64,000 bases of DNA from Mucilaginibacter sp. SJ (GCF_028993635.1 NZ_CP118631.1:6076001-6140000); one strand, 5' to 3'; shown: positions 18,179-28,080, counted from the first letter of the stretch. The notes: generated by a model from the letters alone, not told the origin. Made by a program: numbers and translations.

Positions 18179-18227
18179 TGGTGTGCCTGATATTCAATTA
18201 TGGCATTGGCTTTGCCAATGAACACCA
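18179..18227 (+). terminator. Hairpin after caspase gene
   Basis: A perfect 7-bp stem CATTGGC (18204-18210) / GCCAATG (18214-18220) has a TTT loop and is enclosed by TGGTGT (18179-18184) / ACACCA (18222-18227). There is no U tract after it, so it may be an attenuator or mRNA stabiliser rather than an intrinsic terminator. Confidence 0.4.
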
Positions 18228-18406
18228 GAAGTTAATTCAATATTAGCCGGAAGGGCCGGAATAAATCTTTTTTATAGATTCTAAGTTCAAAGTCATGCTT
18301 CCTTTATTACTGTCCATATCTTAATCAATCTATAGGATGACTAAACTGACCAGCCGGGGACAATGTTTTGTATTTTAATTATTAGCTGAAAATCTTATCG
18401 AATTAT

Positions 18407-19795
18407 ATGATCCAAACCGCGAGCTGTTCGCTTGATACACTTTTTAATGGCAGGGTAAATTCAAAGCAGGAAGATGGTTCACTCGTTTCATTTTCGGGAC
18501 GGCTGAATGTCCCGGAGTATCAGCGGCCGTATCTTTGGGGAAAGCGGGAAACAGACCGGCTGCTGAATGACCTTACGGAATATCTTCTGCAGGAATCTGA
18601 TGAGCGCCCGGATTATTACCTGGGCAGCATTATACTCCACCGGAAAGGGGATAGTCTCAATATAATAGATGGTCAGCAGCGCTTAACGACGATAGCTCTT
18701 TTGTTAACTGCAATAAATATAAGCGAAGTCCCTGCCATTGACTACTCTTCTCCATCTTCGACGCAGCAGATCAGAGAAAACTATAAATATCTGCTCACAC
18801 GGGCGGAAGAGTTCAGGCCACTATACTGGCGGATCAGAGAGCATGTAAATGTCACACTGGTTGTCACTGACAGAGAGGATGATGCTTACACATTTTTCGA
18901 AACGCAGAATACCGATGGTGTCCGTCTTTCCGGTGTCGATATTATCAAAGCCTATCATCTCAGGGCGATCAAAAATAGCTGTTCCCGAAGTCGGGCCGCG
19001 GTCAGATGGGAAAAGCATAATGAGTTAGATAAGGTTGCAATACTACTGCTTAAGGCTCGATACTGGAACTGCCTTAGGCCGAGGTCGGCACCGGGAAGAA
19101 ATCAAAAAAGGGCGATAAAAAATGCTATCGTCGGCGAGTTTAGCGAAAGAACGCGAAAAGGACATCTTCCCGACGTTGGATTTGTCTTCGCAAAGGTGCA
19201 GTCGACCGGTAGCGGTATTCAAACCACTCTGCCGAATGTGTCGTTTGCGATCAGGCAACCCCTGAATGACGGGGAAAACCTGGTCGATTATATGGTTGCT
19301 TTCAGTAATCTTTACAGTGAAGTATTGCCATATAAAGACGGGGAATGGAAAGATCAGAGTTATGAAAGTTTTATCAACAGTATTATAAAGCCAGTTGACG
19401 GCACACTGTTCCTGAAAGAACTTTTCGAGATATCCCTACTTTGCTATGCTCACCGCTTTGGGACTGAAAAACTTTACGAAGCGGCGTTATGGTTGTTCCG
19501 GTGTACATACGAACCCCGCCTTAAAAACCCGAAAACGGTAAAGGAAGTATCTGTTCCCGAATTTCTCCGTGGCTATCCGGTCGTCGACATTATACTGAAT
19601 GCTTTTGACCACCGCGAACTTATGGAGGAGCTTAAAAGCTTTAAAGCAACTGTAAATCACGAGAACCTAACCGGCAATACGGTTAAGCGCCGATATCTTC
19701 AGCGACTGACTGAGTTTTTCAAAATCAGCTTTCATCTCGATGCTGATGCTATTGATCCTCGTCTCAAAGAAGGGATAATTTCTTTAATACAATAA
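18407..19795 (+). CDS. DUF262 (GmrSD N-type, ParB-like) protein
   Basis: The 462-aa protein has the DUF262 signature: VPEYQRPYLWGKRETDRLL near residue 36, then IIDGQQRLTTIALLL (~88-102) and FFETQNTDGVRLSGVDIIK (~163-181). This domain binds and hydrolyses nucleotides in GmrSD/BrxU-type modification-dependent restriction enzymes. The C-terminal half lacks a visible HNH. It is the first gene of a four-gene operon; the next DUF262 gene starts 1 nt after its stop. Confidence 0.85.
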   Translation: MIQTASCSLDTLFNGRVNSKQEDGSLVSFSGRLNVPEYQRPYLWGKRETDRLLNDLTEYLLQESDERPDYYLGSIILHRKGDSLNIIDGQQRLTTIALLLTAINISEVPAIDYSSPSSTQQIRENYKYLLTRAEEFRPLYWRIREHVNVTLVVTDREDDAYTFFETQNTDGVRLSGVDIIKAYHLRAIKNSCSRSRAAVRWEKHNELDKVAILLLKARYWNCLRPRSAPGRNQKRAIKNAIVGEFSERTRKGHLPDVGFVFAKVQSTGSGIQTTLPNVSFAIRQPLNDGENLVDYMVAFSNLYSEVLPYKDGEWKDQSYESFINSIIKPVDGTLFLKELFEISLLCYAHRFGTEKLYEAALWLFRCTYEPRLKNPKTVKEVSVPEFLRGYPVVDIILNAFDHRELMEELKSFKATVNHENLTGNTVKRRYLQRLTEFFKISFHLDADAIDPRLKEGIISLIQ

Positions 19796-19796
19796 T

Positions 19797-21758
19797 ATGA
19801 GCCGTTTTAAGTCATCATTAATAAATATTGCGTTTTTTCAGGATCAGCAATTCCTCATTCCGGCTTATCAGCGTCCATATGTATGGGGAGATCTGCAGAT
19901 TAAAAAAATGCTGAGTGATTTCTGGGAAACATTCAACAAGAATCCGGATGAGATCTATTATCTGGGAACCGTTGTTACCGCGAGCAGCGGTTATGAAGAA
20001 GAACTGATTGACGGTCAGCAGCGGTTCACAACGCTATGGCTTATTGCACTTGCGTTTGAACAGCTCGGCGTAAAAAGTGGTCTTTCATCTTTTTTAAAGG
20101 TTAAAAACAAAGTTAGACTAACATTTGAGATTCGGAGTGAAGTGCAGGAATATCTACAGGCGTTGATCGACGACCCGGTACGCACACAAACTTTTAAAAT
20201 CCCGGGAGAGATCTTAAAAGAAAAACCTTTCCTAAGTGGCATAGCGCATGCTGGAGAGATCATTGTCAAAATGCTACCCCAATATTCTGCAAGCGGCCCG
20301 AATGACCGACTCCGGGACTTCGCTGAATATATTTCAACTAAGGTGTTTTTTGTAAAAAACACAGCTCCGGCTCATACAGACCTTAAAAAGCTGTTTACGA
20401 CTCTGAATAACAGCGGCGTTCAACTGGAGCAGACAGATATCTTGAAATTACGACTCCTCGAAAAGATCAAAGTGAAAAAACTTCCTTATAGTAAAATATG
20501 GGAGTCCTGTGAAAATATGGATAACTATTTTGAACACAATGTAAAGGAAGCTTTCCAGCTAACTGATGGGCTGGTGCCAGATAATTTTGCGGAATATAAG
20601 GAAGATCTTTTCTTGCTGTCTTCAAATGATAACCCTCATGCAGCTACTATTAGAAAAGTCAGCCTGGCCGAGATACTAACAGCTCAGGATGAAACTCAAA
20701 ATGTAAAGTCTGTTAAAACCCGGGATGGCCGCGAAGTAGTTTGCGAATCGATCATCACCTTTCCCCAACTGCTGTTGCATACGCTTAGGATCTACCTGCA
20801 TAGGGAATGCGCTGATGATCTTAGTCTTCCCTTTCATAGTAATAATCTTTTAGAGTCCTTTGAAGTGATTACTGCTCCTGAAGTGATCACTTCAGAGGAT
20901 GAAGATAAAATTAAGTGGTTCTTCCTGCTTTTGTGGAAAGTTCGGTATGTTTTTGATAAGCATATCGTAAAATGGGTAGAAAAGAATGGGGAACGACTAC
21001 TTGGAAAGCGTCTTGTTACTTCAGAGTTGTCACGCGGCCCGATAGCAGAAAAAAATGCATCGTCTATGCTGCAAAGCATGCTTTATTTCACCGGTAATTA
21101 CAATACGCAAATGTGGCTCAGCCCTTATCTGAAAAAGCTAATTGAAGAAAAAACAGAAACAGTGGAGTTGGAAATTATTGATGACTATCTCTCGCTTTCT
21201 TTATTGAGCGACAAGCAAGCCACCTGGAACCTTATGTCAGGGACTCCCTTAGCTGAAAAGCTTGACTATGCCAATTATCTCAATGGTGAGCTAGGTACTC
21301 ATTTCAAACATTACTGGTTCTACAAATTGGAATATGTTTTATGGAAAACCTGGACGGATAGACAGCATCAGCAATTCAGGGATTATCGAATGACATCTAA
21401 AAACTCCGTTGAGCACATCTGCTCACAGAAAGATGAATACGGTACCAGGCTGTATGCACCGGATGGAAGGTTTCTGCTTCATACATTCGGTAACCTGACC
21501 CTGTTGTCGGTAGGGCAGAACTCCAGCTATGGAAACCAAGATACCGGAAAAAAATATATTGACCATCTGAAAAAAACGACTTATGATTCGCTGAAACTTG
21601 CCAGGTTTTTCGGACTCTGTGACAGGGATGTAACGGCAGAGAAAGTAGAAATTCATAACGAGGAGATGATTGCGTTACTTCACCGGCATTACGAAAAGTT
21701 GCTTTTGCCGCAAGAAGAAAACGATATAGCAATACCGACGCTGGAGGGCGAGGCATAA
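19797..21758 (+). CDS. DUF262-DUF1524 GmrSD-like nuclease
   Basis: The 653-aa protein has an N-terminal DUF262 domain (IPAYQRPYVWGDLQIKKML; ELIDGQQRFTTLWLI; LFTTLNNSGVQLEQTDILK) and a C-terminal DUF1524/HNH-type region (SVEHICSQKDE followed by HTFGNLTLLSVGQNSSYGN), where His and Asn residues form the nuclease centre. GmrSD-type enzymes cut phage DNA carrying modified bases. Pairing with a second DUF262 protein without nuclease suggests a split sensor/effector. Confidence 0.85.
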   Translation: MSRFKSSLINIAFFQDQQFLIPAYQRPYVWGDLQIKKMLSDFWETFNKNPDEIYYLGTVVTASSGYEEELIDGQQRFTTLWLIALAFEQLGVKSGLSSFLKVKNKVRLTFEIRSEVQEYLQALIDDPVRTQTFKIPGEILKEKPFLSGIAHAGEIIVKMLPQYSASGPNDRLRDFAEYISTKVFFVKNTAPAHTDLKKLFTTLNNSGVQLEQTDILKLRLLEKIKVKKLPYSKIWESCENMDNYFEHNVKEAFQLTDGLVPDNFAEYKEDLFLLSSNDNPHAATIRKVSLAEILTAQDETQNVKSVKTRDGREVVCESIITFPQLLLHTLRIYLHRECADDLSLPFHSNNLLESFEVITAPEVITSEDEDKIKWFFLLLWKVRYVFDKHIVKWVEKNGERLLGKRLVTSELSRGPIAEKNASSMLQSMLYFTGNYNTQMWLSPYLKKLIEEKTETVELEIIDDYLSLSLLSDKQATWNLMSGTPLAEKLDYANYLNGELGTHFKHYWFYKLEYVLWKTWTDRQHQQFRDYRMTSKNSVEHICSQKDEYGTRLYAPDGRFLLHTFGNLTLLSVGQNSSYGNQDTGKKYIDHLKKTTYDSLKLARFFGLCDRDVTAEKVEIHNEEMIALLHRHYEKLLLPQEENDIAIPTLEGEA

Positions 21759-21853
21759 TAGTGAAAGGCTGGCAAGTTTTTACCCAGCAGGAAGATGGCA
21801 CAAGCCTCGGATAAAGCATTCCTGATAGAAAACCTCAAACCCTTGAAAATGTA

Positions 21854-23701
21854 ATGTCTTTTTATCATAATTATAAAAAATCTGAATCTCTTGCTATGCG
21901 CATTGCTGCTATTTATATCCCGGGGGGATATCTGCCCCATGTCTTCGGTAAAGGGCATGCTGAACAGACTATAAATTTGGGAGGTCGGTTCCTTTATACG
22001 ATTTCGGACTCTCAAATCACTGATGTAAAACTTAATAGTTTTTATCTGGACGATATTTTAAATGATAAAGTTTCGCTGTTCTCCTGTATCGTCGGCAGTA
22101 ATGGCGGGGGGAAAACATCAATTCTTAAACTAATAACCAGCGACTGGAACTGTCTTTATGTTGTTGAGAATGATACGGATAAATATTGGCTGACCGAAAG
22201 TCCGGAAGATTTTCACAGGATTTATTACACGCCATATCTTAATGATGCAGCCTTTAACTCAATCCGAGCCAATGGAAAAGACTTGTCAAAGTATAGCTTG
22301 ATCAAGAATGATAACCACGGTGATTCCGGACAGTTAGTGGATTTTCTGGAGGCGCATTTTTCAGAAAATATCAAGCGCTGGATCAAATTCAATCATTTCT
22401 TCCGAGGTCAGAATAAAACCAAGGTAACATTACCTACTTTCAGAAAGGTTATATTAAGTTTAAAGCACTTTGATCTGACCGTACAACAGCCTGACCGCTT
22501 TCATAATACGGCATACCAGCTCAGACCATCTATAAAAATAATACTTAAAAAGATAGAAGCAGAAGCAGCAGCGCAAGAAATTAAGGCATTGGAAGGATAT
22601 GATCCGAGAGATCCGGATTCGCAACTGATTTATTTCCCAGTAAGATTTAAATATGATCTTTTTGAACTTTCCCTTGCAAAGCTGGTGTCAATATTTGAGC
22701 GGCAGGGAAACCAGTATCTGCAGGAAGGAATTATTCCGGAGGACTTTGAAGCACAGCTGGAAAATTTGGATGTGCGAAGTTCTATCGAATGGTTTCTGTT
22801 AAACGCCGGTGTGCATAGCGGCCAATCTAATTACTATCTTCACAAGCACGTTGGATTACTGGAACTCATTGACTACATCGTGTCGCTGATTGATCCGCAA
22901 CGTACGACTGATAATTGGGGGGACATGATTATAGAAGAATCAGAGGCACTTCGGATCATAGAATTGTATGATGAATTCAATGAATCCTTCCAGAACGACT
23001 GGTTTGAAGTAGATTTTAAACCAATTTTTGGGTTCAGGCCGGACATCGCCGTAAGTTCAGGAGAACAGTCATTTTTGAATCTGTTCAGCACGCTTTATTA
23101 TCACGCCGGTAATATCAGGGGCGGGATTGAAATAGATGAATACAATTATGACTCCCTGAAAAATGTTAAGGAAGATATCCTGATTTTACTGGACGAAGGA
23201 GATAACGCTTTTCACCCGCAGTGGAAAAAGGCTTACGTCAAGTACTTAAGAGAATTGGTTCCAATAATATTTGAGGGTTTCAGAATACAAATAGTTATCA
23301 CCTCACACGATCCGCTAACACTTTCCGATCTTCCGAAAAACAACGTGGTCTATCTCGAGCGTATTGATGGCCGGACCCGCATCGGTAGTTCTTCCTTAAA
23401 AAGAACGTTTGGGGCTAACATCGCCGACCTTCTAAAGGACTCTTTTTTTATCCAGGACGGACAGATAGGCGATTTTGTTGCCGGAGAAATTGATGATCTC
23501 ATTGAGGATATCCGAAATCGACAGATTTCAGCAACCCGGAAAAGTGAAATGGAGCGGATCATCCGGGTAATAGACGAACCAATACTGAAGTTTAAATTAG
23601 CTGAGATGTTATCGGAAGCATTGGGTGACAGGCAATTTGAGCTCGATCTTATCGATGAGGAGATTCGCCGGCTTGAAAGAAGAAGAAGGAGGGAAATCTG
23701 A
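21854..23701 (+). CDS. PtuA-like SMC/OLD-type ATPase
   Basis: The 615-aa protein has a Walker A loop GSNGGGKTS near residue 82, an ABC-type signature region (SSGEQSFLNLFS), Walker B ILILLDEGDNAFHP and an H-loop TSHDP. The C terminus has FGANIADLLKDSFFIQDG, which I associate with PtuA ATPases of Septu systems. No Toprim domain is seen. An alternative ATG is at 21896. The stop overlaps the ATG of the HNH gene by one base (TGATG). This strongly suggests a PtuA/PtuB-type complex. Confidence 0.8.
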   Translation: MSFYHNYKKSESLAMRIAAIYIPGGYLPHVFGKGHAEQTINLGGRFLYTISDSQITDVKLNSFYLDDILNDKVSLFSCIVGSNGGGKTSILKLITSDWNCLYVVENDTDKYWLTESPEDFHRIYYTPYLNDAAFNSIRANGKDLSKYSLIKNDNHGDSGQLVDFLEAHFSENIKRWIKFNHFFRGQNKTKVTLPTFRKVILSLKHFDLTVQQPDRFHNTAYQLRPSIKIILKKIEAEAAAQEIKALEGYDPRDPDSQLIYFPVRFKYDLFELSLAKLVSIFERQGNQYLQEGIIPEDFEAQLENLDVRSSIEWFLLNAGVHSGQSNYYLHKHVGLLELIDYIVSLIDPQRTTDNWGDMIIEESEALRIIELYDEFNESFQNDWFEVDFKPIFGFRPDIAVSSGEQSFLNLFSTLYYHAGNIRGGIEIDEYNYDSLKNVKEDILILLDEGDNAFHPQWKKAYVKYLRELVPIIFEGFRIQIVITSHDPLTLSDLPKNNVVYLERIDGRTRIGSSSLKRTFGANIADLLKDSFFIQDGQIGDFVAGEIDDLIEDIRNRQISATRKSEMERIIRVIDEPILKFKLAEMLSEALGDRQFELDLIDEEIRRLERRRRREI

Positions 23702-24657
23702 TGTTTTATATTGACCAGACAACCCCCGCGTTCTTAAACGCTAAAAATGAGCATTACAAGAATATCCGGTATATTATTAAAAAAAAGCTGTTGGGAAAGT
23801 ATTTTACGGAGGTCCATCCTAAAGGGTTGACAAAGAGGATCAACCAGGTAAGTAAAATACATTCAGGTGTCAAAAGCTTTCTCATTGATGATAATAATTT
23901 AAAAGATGTCCTGATTGGCACTCCCGACGTGATTGACAAGATAAAAAACAAATTTACGACCGACAAGGAAAGGGACAGCCTTAAAAGACTTTTGAGGTAC
24001 GACGCCTTTATTAAAACCGAGGAAGAAGATACATATAACTTTTATAACGGTTACCATTTAGCTGAAAATATGCCGATAGATACTTGTGTCTATTGTAACC
24101 GTCTTTATACTCACACCATTATAACAGATCAGCGTGATCTGATAGCCCGGCCCACATTTGATCATTGGTTTCCGAAATCAACTTTTCCTCTGCTGGCTCT
24201 TTCATTTTATAATCTGATCCCGAGCTGTAATGTTTGCAACAGCAGCCTCAAAGGATCTAAGACGATGGCTTTAAAAGATATTTTTCATCCTTACCTCAAG
24301 TATCCAAATCCGAAAAAGCAGATGGTCTTTAAATTTTCGTATACGCTGGAAGATCATCTGTTGGCGGAAAGCAAGCTGGATACTTTTAATAAATTCAGTG
24401 AGTCCAGTGTGAAGGCTATGAAACTTAGAGAGATATACCATGTTCACCGCGAAGAAATAAGAGAACTAATCTATCTGAAAAAAGCATATTCGGAAGGATA
24501 TCTTTCGTCACTTCAGACAATTCTCAAATCCCCGTTAACTCGTGAAGAAATTTATCGTCTCGCTTTTGGGGTGTATCTGGAGGATGAGCAACTGATCAGA
24601 AGACCATTAAGTAAATTGAAAAAGGATATTTTGGATGAACTTGGGCTATTGACCTGA
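23701..24657 (+). CDS. PtuB-like HNH endonuclease
   Basis: The 318-aa protein has a zinc-bound HNH domain in the middle: DTCVYCNRLY (CxxC), FDHWFPKS (the His of HNH), LIPSCNVCNSSLKG (CxxC and Asn). The N-terminal 110 residues are basic and helical. Such HNH proteins are the nuclease half of Septu (PtuB) and are held by the ATPase. It is the last gene of the DUF262 operon. Confidence 0.8.
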   Translation: MFYIDQTTPAFLNAKNEHYKNIRYIIKKKLLGKYFTEVHPKGLTKRINQVSKIHSGVKSFLIDDNNLKDVLIGTPDVIDKIKNKFTTDKERDSLKRLLRYDAFIKTEEEDTYNFYNGYHLAENMPIDTCVYCNRLYTHTIITDQRDLIARPTFDHWFPKSTFPLLALSFYNLIPSCNVCNSSLKGSKTMALKDIFHPYLKYPNPKKQMVFKFSYTLEDHLLAESKLDTFNKFSESSVKAMKLREIYHVHREEIRELIYLKKAYSEGYLSSLQTILKSPLTREEIYRLAFGVYLEDEQLIRRPLSKLKKDILDELGLLT

Positions 24658-25158
24658 TTATACATCCGGCTACATTGGAGCTGATTGATCAATTACAGGC
24701 TCCTCTACAGGACCTATACTAAATTGTTAAGGCCATCGCTATCATCAGCGGTCTGTCCCGGAACGCTGATGATCTATGAGATAGTACTTTATAAATAGAT
24801 GTTTTAATAATATTGGGGGTGCAGGCATTAGTTCAAAAGCGAACCAGGCCCTTCGGGTGCTGCGCCCGGTACCAAAACCGGGATGCAGTTCGCTTTTGAA
24901 CTTGCTGAACTTCTCTTTTCAATGGCTTTTGTGTTTAACCGATGCTTTCATTTGTCCTTTGCCTGAGGCGAATTTATACCTCTTCGGCTCTCAATGCCAT
25001 GCAAGTGGCTTATAAAAAATCTCCACACCTCACTTCGCACGGGTAGTATTTTTTAAGCCAGCGTTGTTCGCCAGCCCAACGCGCAAATATTCTGCCTCTA
25101 TCAAAGGCCAATTGAGGCTTTTGCCGAAATGATTTCAAAACACTTAAGGCAGAACAGG
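24658..25158. other. 500-nt gap with structured element
   Basis: No convincing gene. It holds the 15-bp-stem element at 24830-24902 described separately; the rest is plain sequence with no repeats. The next gene is called from an ATG at 25159. Confidence 0.4.
24830..24902. ncRNA. Structured element with 15-bp outer stem
   Basis: AGTTCAAAAGCGAAC (24830-24844) pairs perfectly with GTTCGCTTTTGAACT (24888-24902). Between them are two further hairpins, CC-TTCG-GG and CCCGGT/ACCGGG flanked by TGC/GCA, giving a three-way junction. No U tract follows directly. It may be a small RNA, a processing or termination signal for the upstream DUF262 operon, or a folded recombination site. The class is not recognised. 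Confidence 0.4.
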
Positions 25159-26031
25159 ATGAAAAGAGTAGTTGATAAACACACCGTTGCCCACCTTTGG
25201 GCAAACCGCTCCCAAAGCGACGCACGCACAGCAACCGGGAATTTTTTCTTTGAAAGTGACCGGATTTGGTCATATGGCTCACATTTCCTAATAGGTTATC
25301 ATACACAAAATGATAGGGGACACCGTGCGGTTATTATCACCCGCGAAAAAAACAGTAATACTACAAACGGGCAGGTAAATATCGTTTTAAGCGCTTCCAA
25401 TCATTTAAAGCAACTGCGTGTGCCTGTGGCAGGAATGGATCATGAACAGCTTTTCGAGAAATGGTATGAAGAGATTAAGGGAATAGCTGGTAATCTACAG
25501 AGAGCAAGAAAGCCGGAAAGATATATTTCACAGATCAGATGCGTGTTTGATGACGCGGAGCAATATGCAGAATTTTATAGGTTGGATTTACCTGCAAATT
25601 TGGTAGAGGTAGGGGCGATTCAAAATCTAAGTCAGTACTCTGCCGTCATTGAAAAAGAAGCAGCCCTCAGAAAGGCAGAAGAGGAAAAAAGGTATAAGCG
25701 GGATTTTAAAATTCATCAGGTACAACTAAAGGATTGGCGAGCCTTCAAAACTAATTATATCAACAAGCGTATCGGCTTCGATTATCTTCGCTTTGACAAG
25801 GATACCAACAGGGTGCAAACTTCGCAGCGTGTCGAAATTCCTGAAGCAATCGCCAGGCGATTCTATCGTTTAGTTATAGAAACAATTGAAAAAGGGGGAT
25901 GTACTGATTGCAACATGACACTTATGGATAGATACGAAGTTGAAGAGATCAACAAGGATTTTATAAGGGTAGGATGTCATAAGATAACCATGAAGGAAAT
26001 CCGGGCGTTTATAAAAAAGCAAGGTTGGTAA
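25159..26031 (+). CDS. Phage/plasmid-type hypothetical protein
   Basis: The protein is 290 aa from the ATG at 25159 (MKRVVDKHTVAHLWANRSQ); an upstream ATG at 25129 is less likely. It contains ARTATGNFFFESDRIWSYGS, a block I have seen in phage and plasmid hypotheticals that carry their own metabolism-related small genes. A Glu/Lys-rich coiled segment lies near 175-195. Its function is unknown. A strong terminator follows at 26042. Confidence 0.55.
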   Translation: MKRVVDKHTVAHLWANRSQSDARTATGNFFFESDRIWSYGSHFLIGYHTQNDRGHRAVIITREKNSNTTNGQVNIVLSASNHLKQLRVPVAGMDHEQLFEKWYEEIKGIAGNLQRARKPERYISQIRCVFDDAEQYAEFYRLDLPANLVEVGAIQNLSQYSAVIEKEAALRKAEEEKRYKRDFKIHQVQLKDWRAFKTNYINKRIGFDYLRFDKDTNRVQTSQRVEIPEAIARRFYRLVIETIEKGGCTDCNMTLMDRYEVEEINKDFIRVGCHKITMKEIRAFIKKQGW

Positions 26032-26041
26032 GGTGGTATAG

Positions 26042-26070
26042 CCGGTTCGGATACGTCCGGGCCGGTTTTT
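26042..26070 (+). terminator. Intrinsic terminator with UACG tetraloop
   Basis: A 10-bp stem (26042-26051 with 26056-26065, two U-G wobbles) closes a TACG loop and is followed by TTTTT (26066-26070). It lies 10 nt after the upstream stop codon. Confidence 0.8.
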
Positions 26071-26574
26071 CACGCGTTTACGAATTCGTATACCTTTCCA
26101 AGGCAGAAAAAACAGATTTCGGCGGCAATGGTTCAGCCATCGCCGCCGCGGTGTGAAGGTTATTCGATCCGATATTGTTGTCGTTTATAAATTTCATTTT
26201 TTGGTTCTATGTGAATTTTGTTACTTGAATGATTTTGAATTTTTTTAGATACCTCGTTATCAGAGATCCTTTGCGACAAAGAGCTGATCTTGATTGACTT
26301 ATAATTTGATTTTTTGTAATTTTATTTAATAGTTTGCAACCGGGTAGATTGATCTTGATTTGTTATACAGAAGGAGGACTATAGGTTGGTTGCAGCCAAT
26401 TTTCTGTTTTGCCTCCACTGTATTTTTGCGGTAGGTCAGCAGGTAATGATGATCAGAAAGATAGAGCATTCAATTTGTACACTTTTTTAAAATCGGCATG
26501 ATTTTTAGGATTTGTTTTTAGCTTTGTATCCAAGGCGTACCTGCATTGAAACCAAACTCCACAATACGACGACT
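26071..26574. other. Gene-free AT-rich region with hairpin
   Basis: No gene. A second strong hairpin, GGCGGC-ATGG / CCAT-GCCGCC, spans 26121-26147. The remaining ~380 nt are AT-rich and lead to the promoter for the small alpha-CTD-like gene. Confidence 0.35.
26519..26526 (+). promoter_or_regulatory. Bacteroidota -7 element (TAnnTTTG)
   Basis: TAGCTTTG matches the Bacteroidota -7 consensus TAnnTTTG. It lies about 50 nt before the ATG at 26575. The -33 element is not clear. Confidence 0.45.
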
Positions 26575-26802
26575 ATGGTAGACGTATCAAAATTGACCAG
26601 TACATTTGATGATCTTGGAATGGATACATCCTTTGTTAAGCAGGCAAATCTTCTCGGGCTGCGTACTGTTGGGGACGCCTTAAGTGTCAATGTTGACAAC
26701 TTGAAAAGAAACAGCGCGTTTACGTATATGTGGTATGCAGATCTGCTGAATTTTTTTAAAAAACACGATCTTTTAAGAGATTTTCAACGTAATCAGCTGT
26801 AG
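26575..26802 (+). CDS. Small RNAP alpha-CTD-like (HhH) protein, copy 1
   Basis: The 75-aa protein is called from the ATG at 26575. The pattern LGLRTVGDAL...L.....F..MWYADLLNFFKKHDLL resembles the helix-hairpin-helix fold of the RNA polymerase alpha C-terminal domain. It is clearly similar to the 81-aa protein at 28606. Its stop overlaps the stop of the opposite-strand 389-aa gene by 10 nt. A regulatory or DNA-binding role is inferred. Confidence 0.6.
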   Translation: MVDVSKLTSTFDDLGMDTSFVKQANLLGLRTVGDALSVNVDNLKRNSAFTYMWYADLLNFFKKHDLLRDFQRNQL

Positions 26803-27962
26803 TTCGAAAGATTAAAATTAAGGTTGAGCCAGTTAATCATACCAATCAGTTCTCCTTTTAATTTTTGTGCCGTAGAAAAATCGACATCCGTTGATTTTTT
26901 TTGGAGATTGTCTGCCGAAACGTACATGGCGTTCGATGTATAAAAATGATCGGCAAAAAAAGAGAATAACTGCGCCTTGTGATCCTTCTGCAATATGCCT
27001 CGCTCAATCTGAAGGCGAATAAATAAACCTAATTGAGGTACTGATAATCCAACAGGAAATCTGCGGGCGGATCGCTGGAGTTCCTGGTCTTTAACGGTTG
27101 AGCGTTGTAACTTAAGTACTCTTTTTAGATAGACATATTGCTCGTCCAAATATTTTGACAATTCATCTGCAACTGATATTTTCCCACCACTTCTTTCGAC
27201 AATGCCTGTGATCATAATGTAGGAAAGCCGCTGTTTTTGTGTCAGGATGTATTCGATCTGCTGGCGAACATCGGACGTCTCCTGAATTTGAGCTATCCAT
27301 CTGTTAACGTAATAGACAAAAAATTCAGGTACCCTGAAATTCAGGGCGATCAACAAATCTGCAAGTTTATCGCTATCAAGGTCCTTTAGTTCCAGTGTAT
27401 GTTTAACAACTGATTCCAAAAAACGATAGTCTGCCCAGGTTAAGCTTTTTTTTCTCAAATAGTCCGAAAAGGTGTGATCCAGAACTTCAGATAGGGGAGT
27501 GTCGTGAACCGCAGCGAAATAATTTGCGAGCTGGCCACGCCCGACCTTTAACTGCATTTTCACATCCGGTAAAGCAAATAGTGAAATTGGTACACCTTTA
27601 TACAAGGGATGGAAGTAAAACGGCGCCAAAACATCTTCCAGCTTACTGCATGTATAGCGGTAAAATAGTCGAACTTGCTCCCTATCCGGTCGCCCGGTCC
27701 ATAATTCGCTTAGTTTATACTTTCTAACACAATCAGAAAGAATTGTAACAATTCGAAAAATACTTTGCATATTTCTCGCGCTTGGAGGGGCTGCTGAATT
27801 CGTGTTTCGATCAATCAAAAACATTTGCAATTGCCCCGTCTTTTCTTTCACGAAATTTTTCCAGTTCTCAAAGTCCCGATCTGTCAATGAACTATTAAAA
27901 AGAATTTCCGGCCTGAGAGAATGTCGGATAAAACTGCTGAGCTGTTTAAGGGCTGCTGTCAT
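26793..27962 (-). CDS. ~390-aa ICE-associated protein, copy 1 (possibly RteC-like)
   Basis: The 389-aa, mostly helical protein has a C-terminal block FPVGLSVPQLGLFIRLQIERG, then LFSFFADHFYTSNA. It shares this block and overall length with the product at 28793, so the two are paralogs. Related proteins are common on Bacteroidota conjugative elements. The late conserved block is reminiscent of RteC excision regulators, but I cannot confirm that. Confidence 0.5.
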   Translation of the reverse strand: MTAALKQLSSFIRHSLRPEILFNSSLTDRDFENWKNFVKEKTGQLQMFLIDRNTNSAAPPSARNMQSIFRIVTILSDCVRKYKLSELWTGRPDREQVRLFYRYTCSKLEDVLAPFYFHPLYKGVPISLFALPDVKMQLKVGRGQLANYFAAVHDTPLSEVLDHTFSDYLRKKSLTWADYRFLESVVKHTLELKDLDSDKLADLLIALNFRVPEFFVYYVNRWIAQIQETSDVRQQIEYILTQKQRLSYIMITGIVERSGGKISVADELSKYLDEQYVYLKRVLKLQRSTVKDQELQRSARRFPVGLSVPQLGLFIRLQIERGILQKDHKAQLFSFFADHFYTSNAMYVSADNLQKKSTDVDFSTAQKLKGELIGMINWLNLNFNLSNYS

Positions 27963-28048
27963 CTACAGGTTGATTAGTTGATTATTTTATTCGGAAAACC
28001 TAACAAATTCCAAATTAAATATGATAAGCTTCGCACTCTACATACGTT

Positions 28049-28080
28049 GTATTAACTATTTTTTAATAAATAGTTAATAC
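28049..28080. promoter_or_regulatory. 13-bp inverted repeat upstream of copy 1 gene
   Basis: GTATTAACTATTT (28049-28061) and AAATAGTTAATAC (28068-28080) are perfect inverted arms separated by 6 nt. It lies ~90-120 nt upstream of the minus-strand start at 27962. A dimeric regulator site is likelier than a terminator because no U tract follows on the minus strand. Confidence 0.45.
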
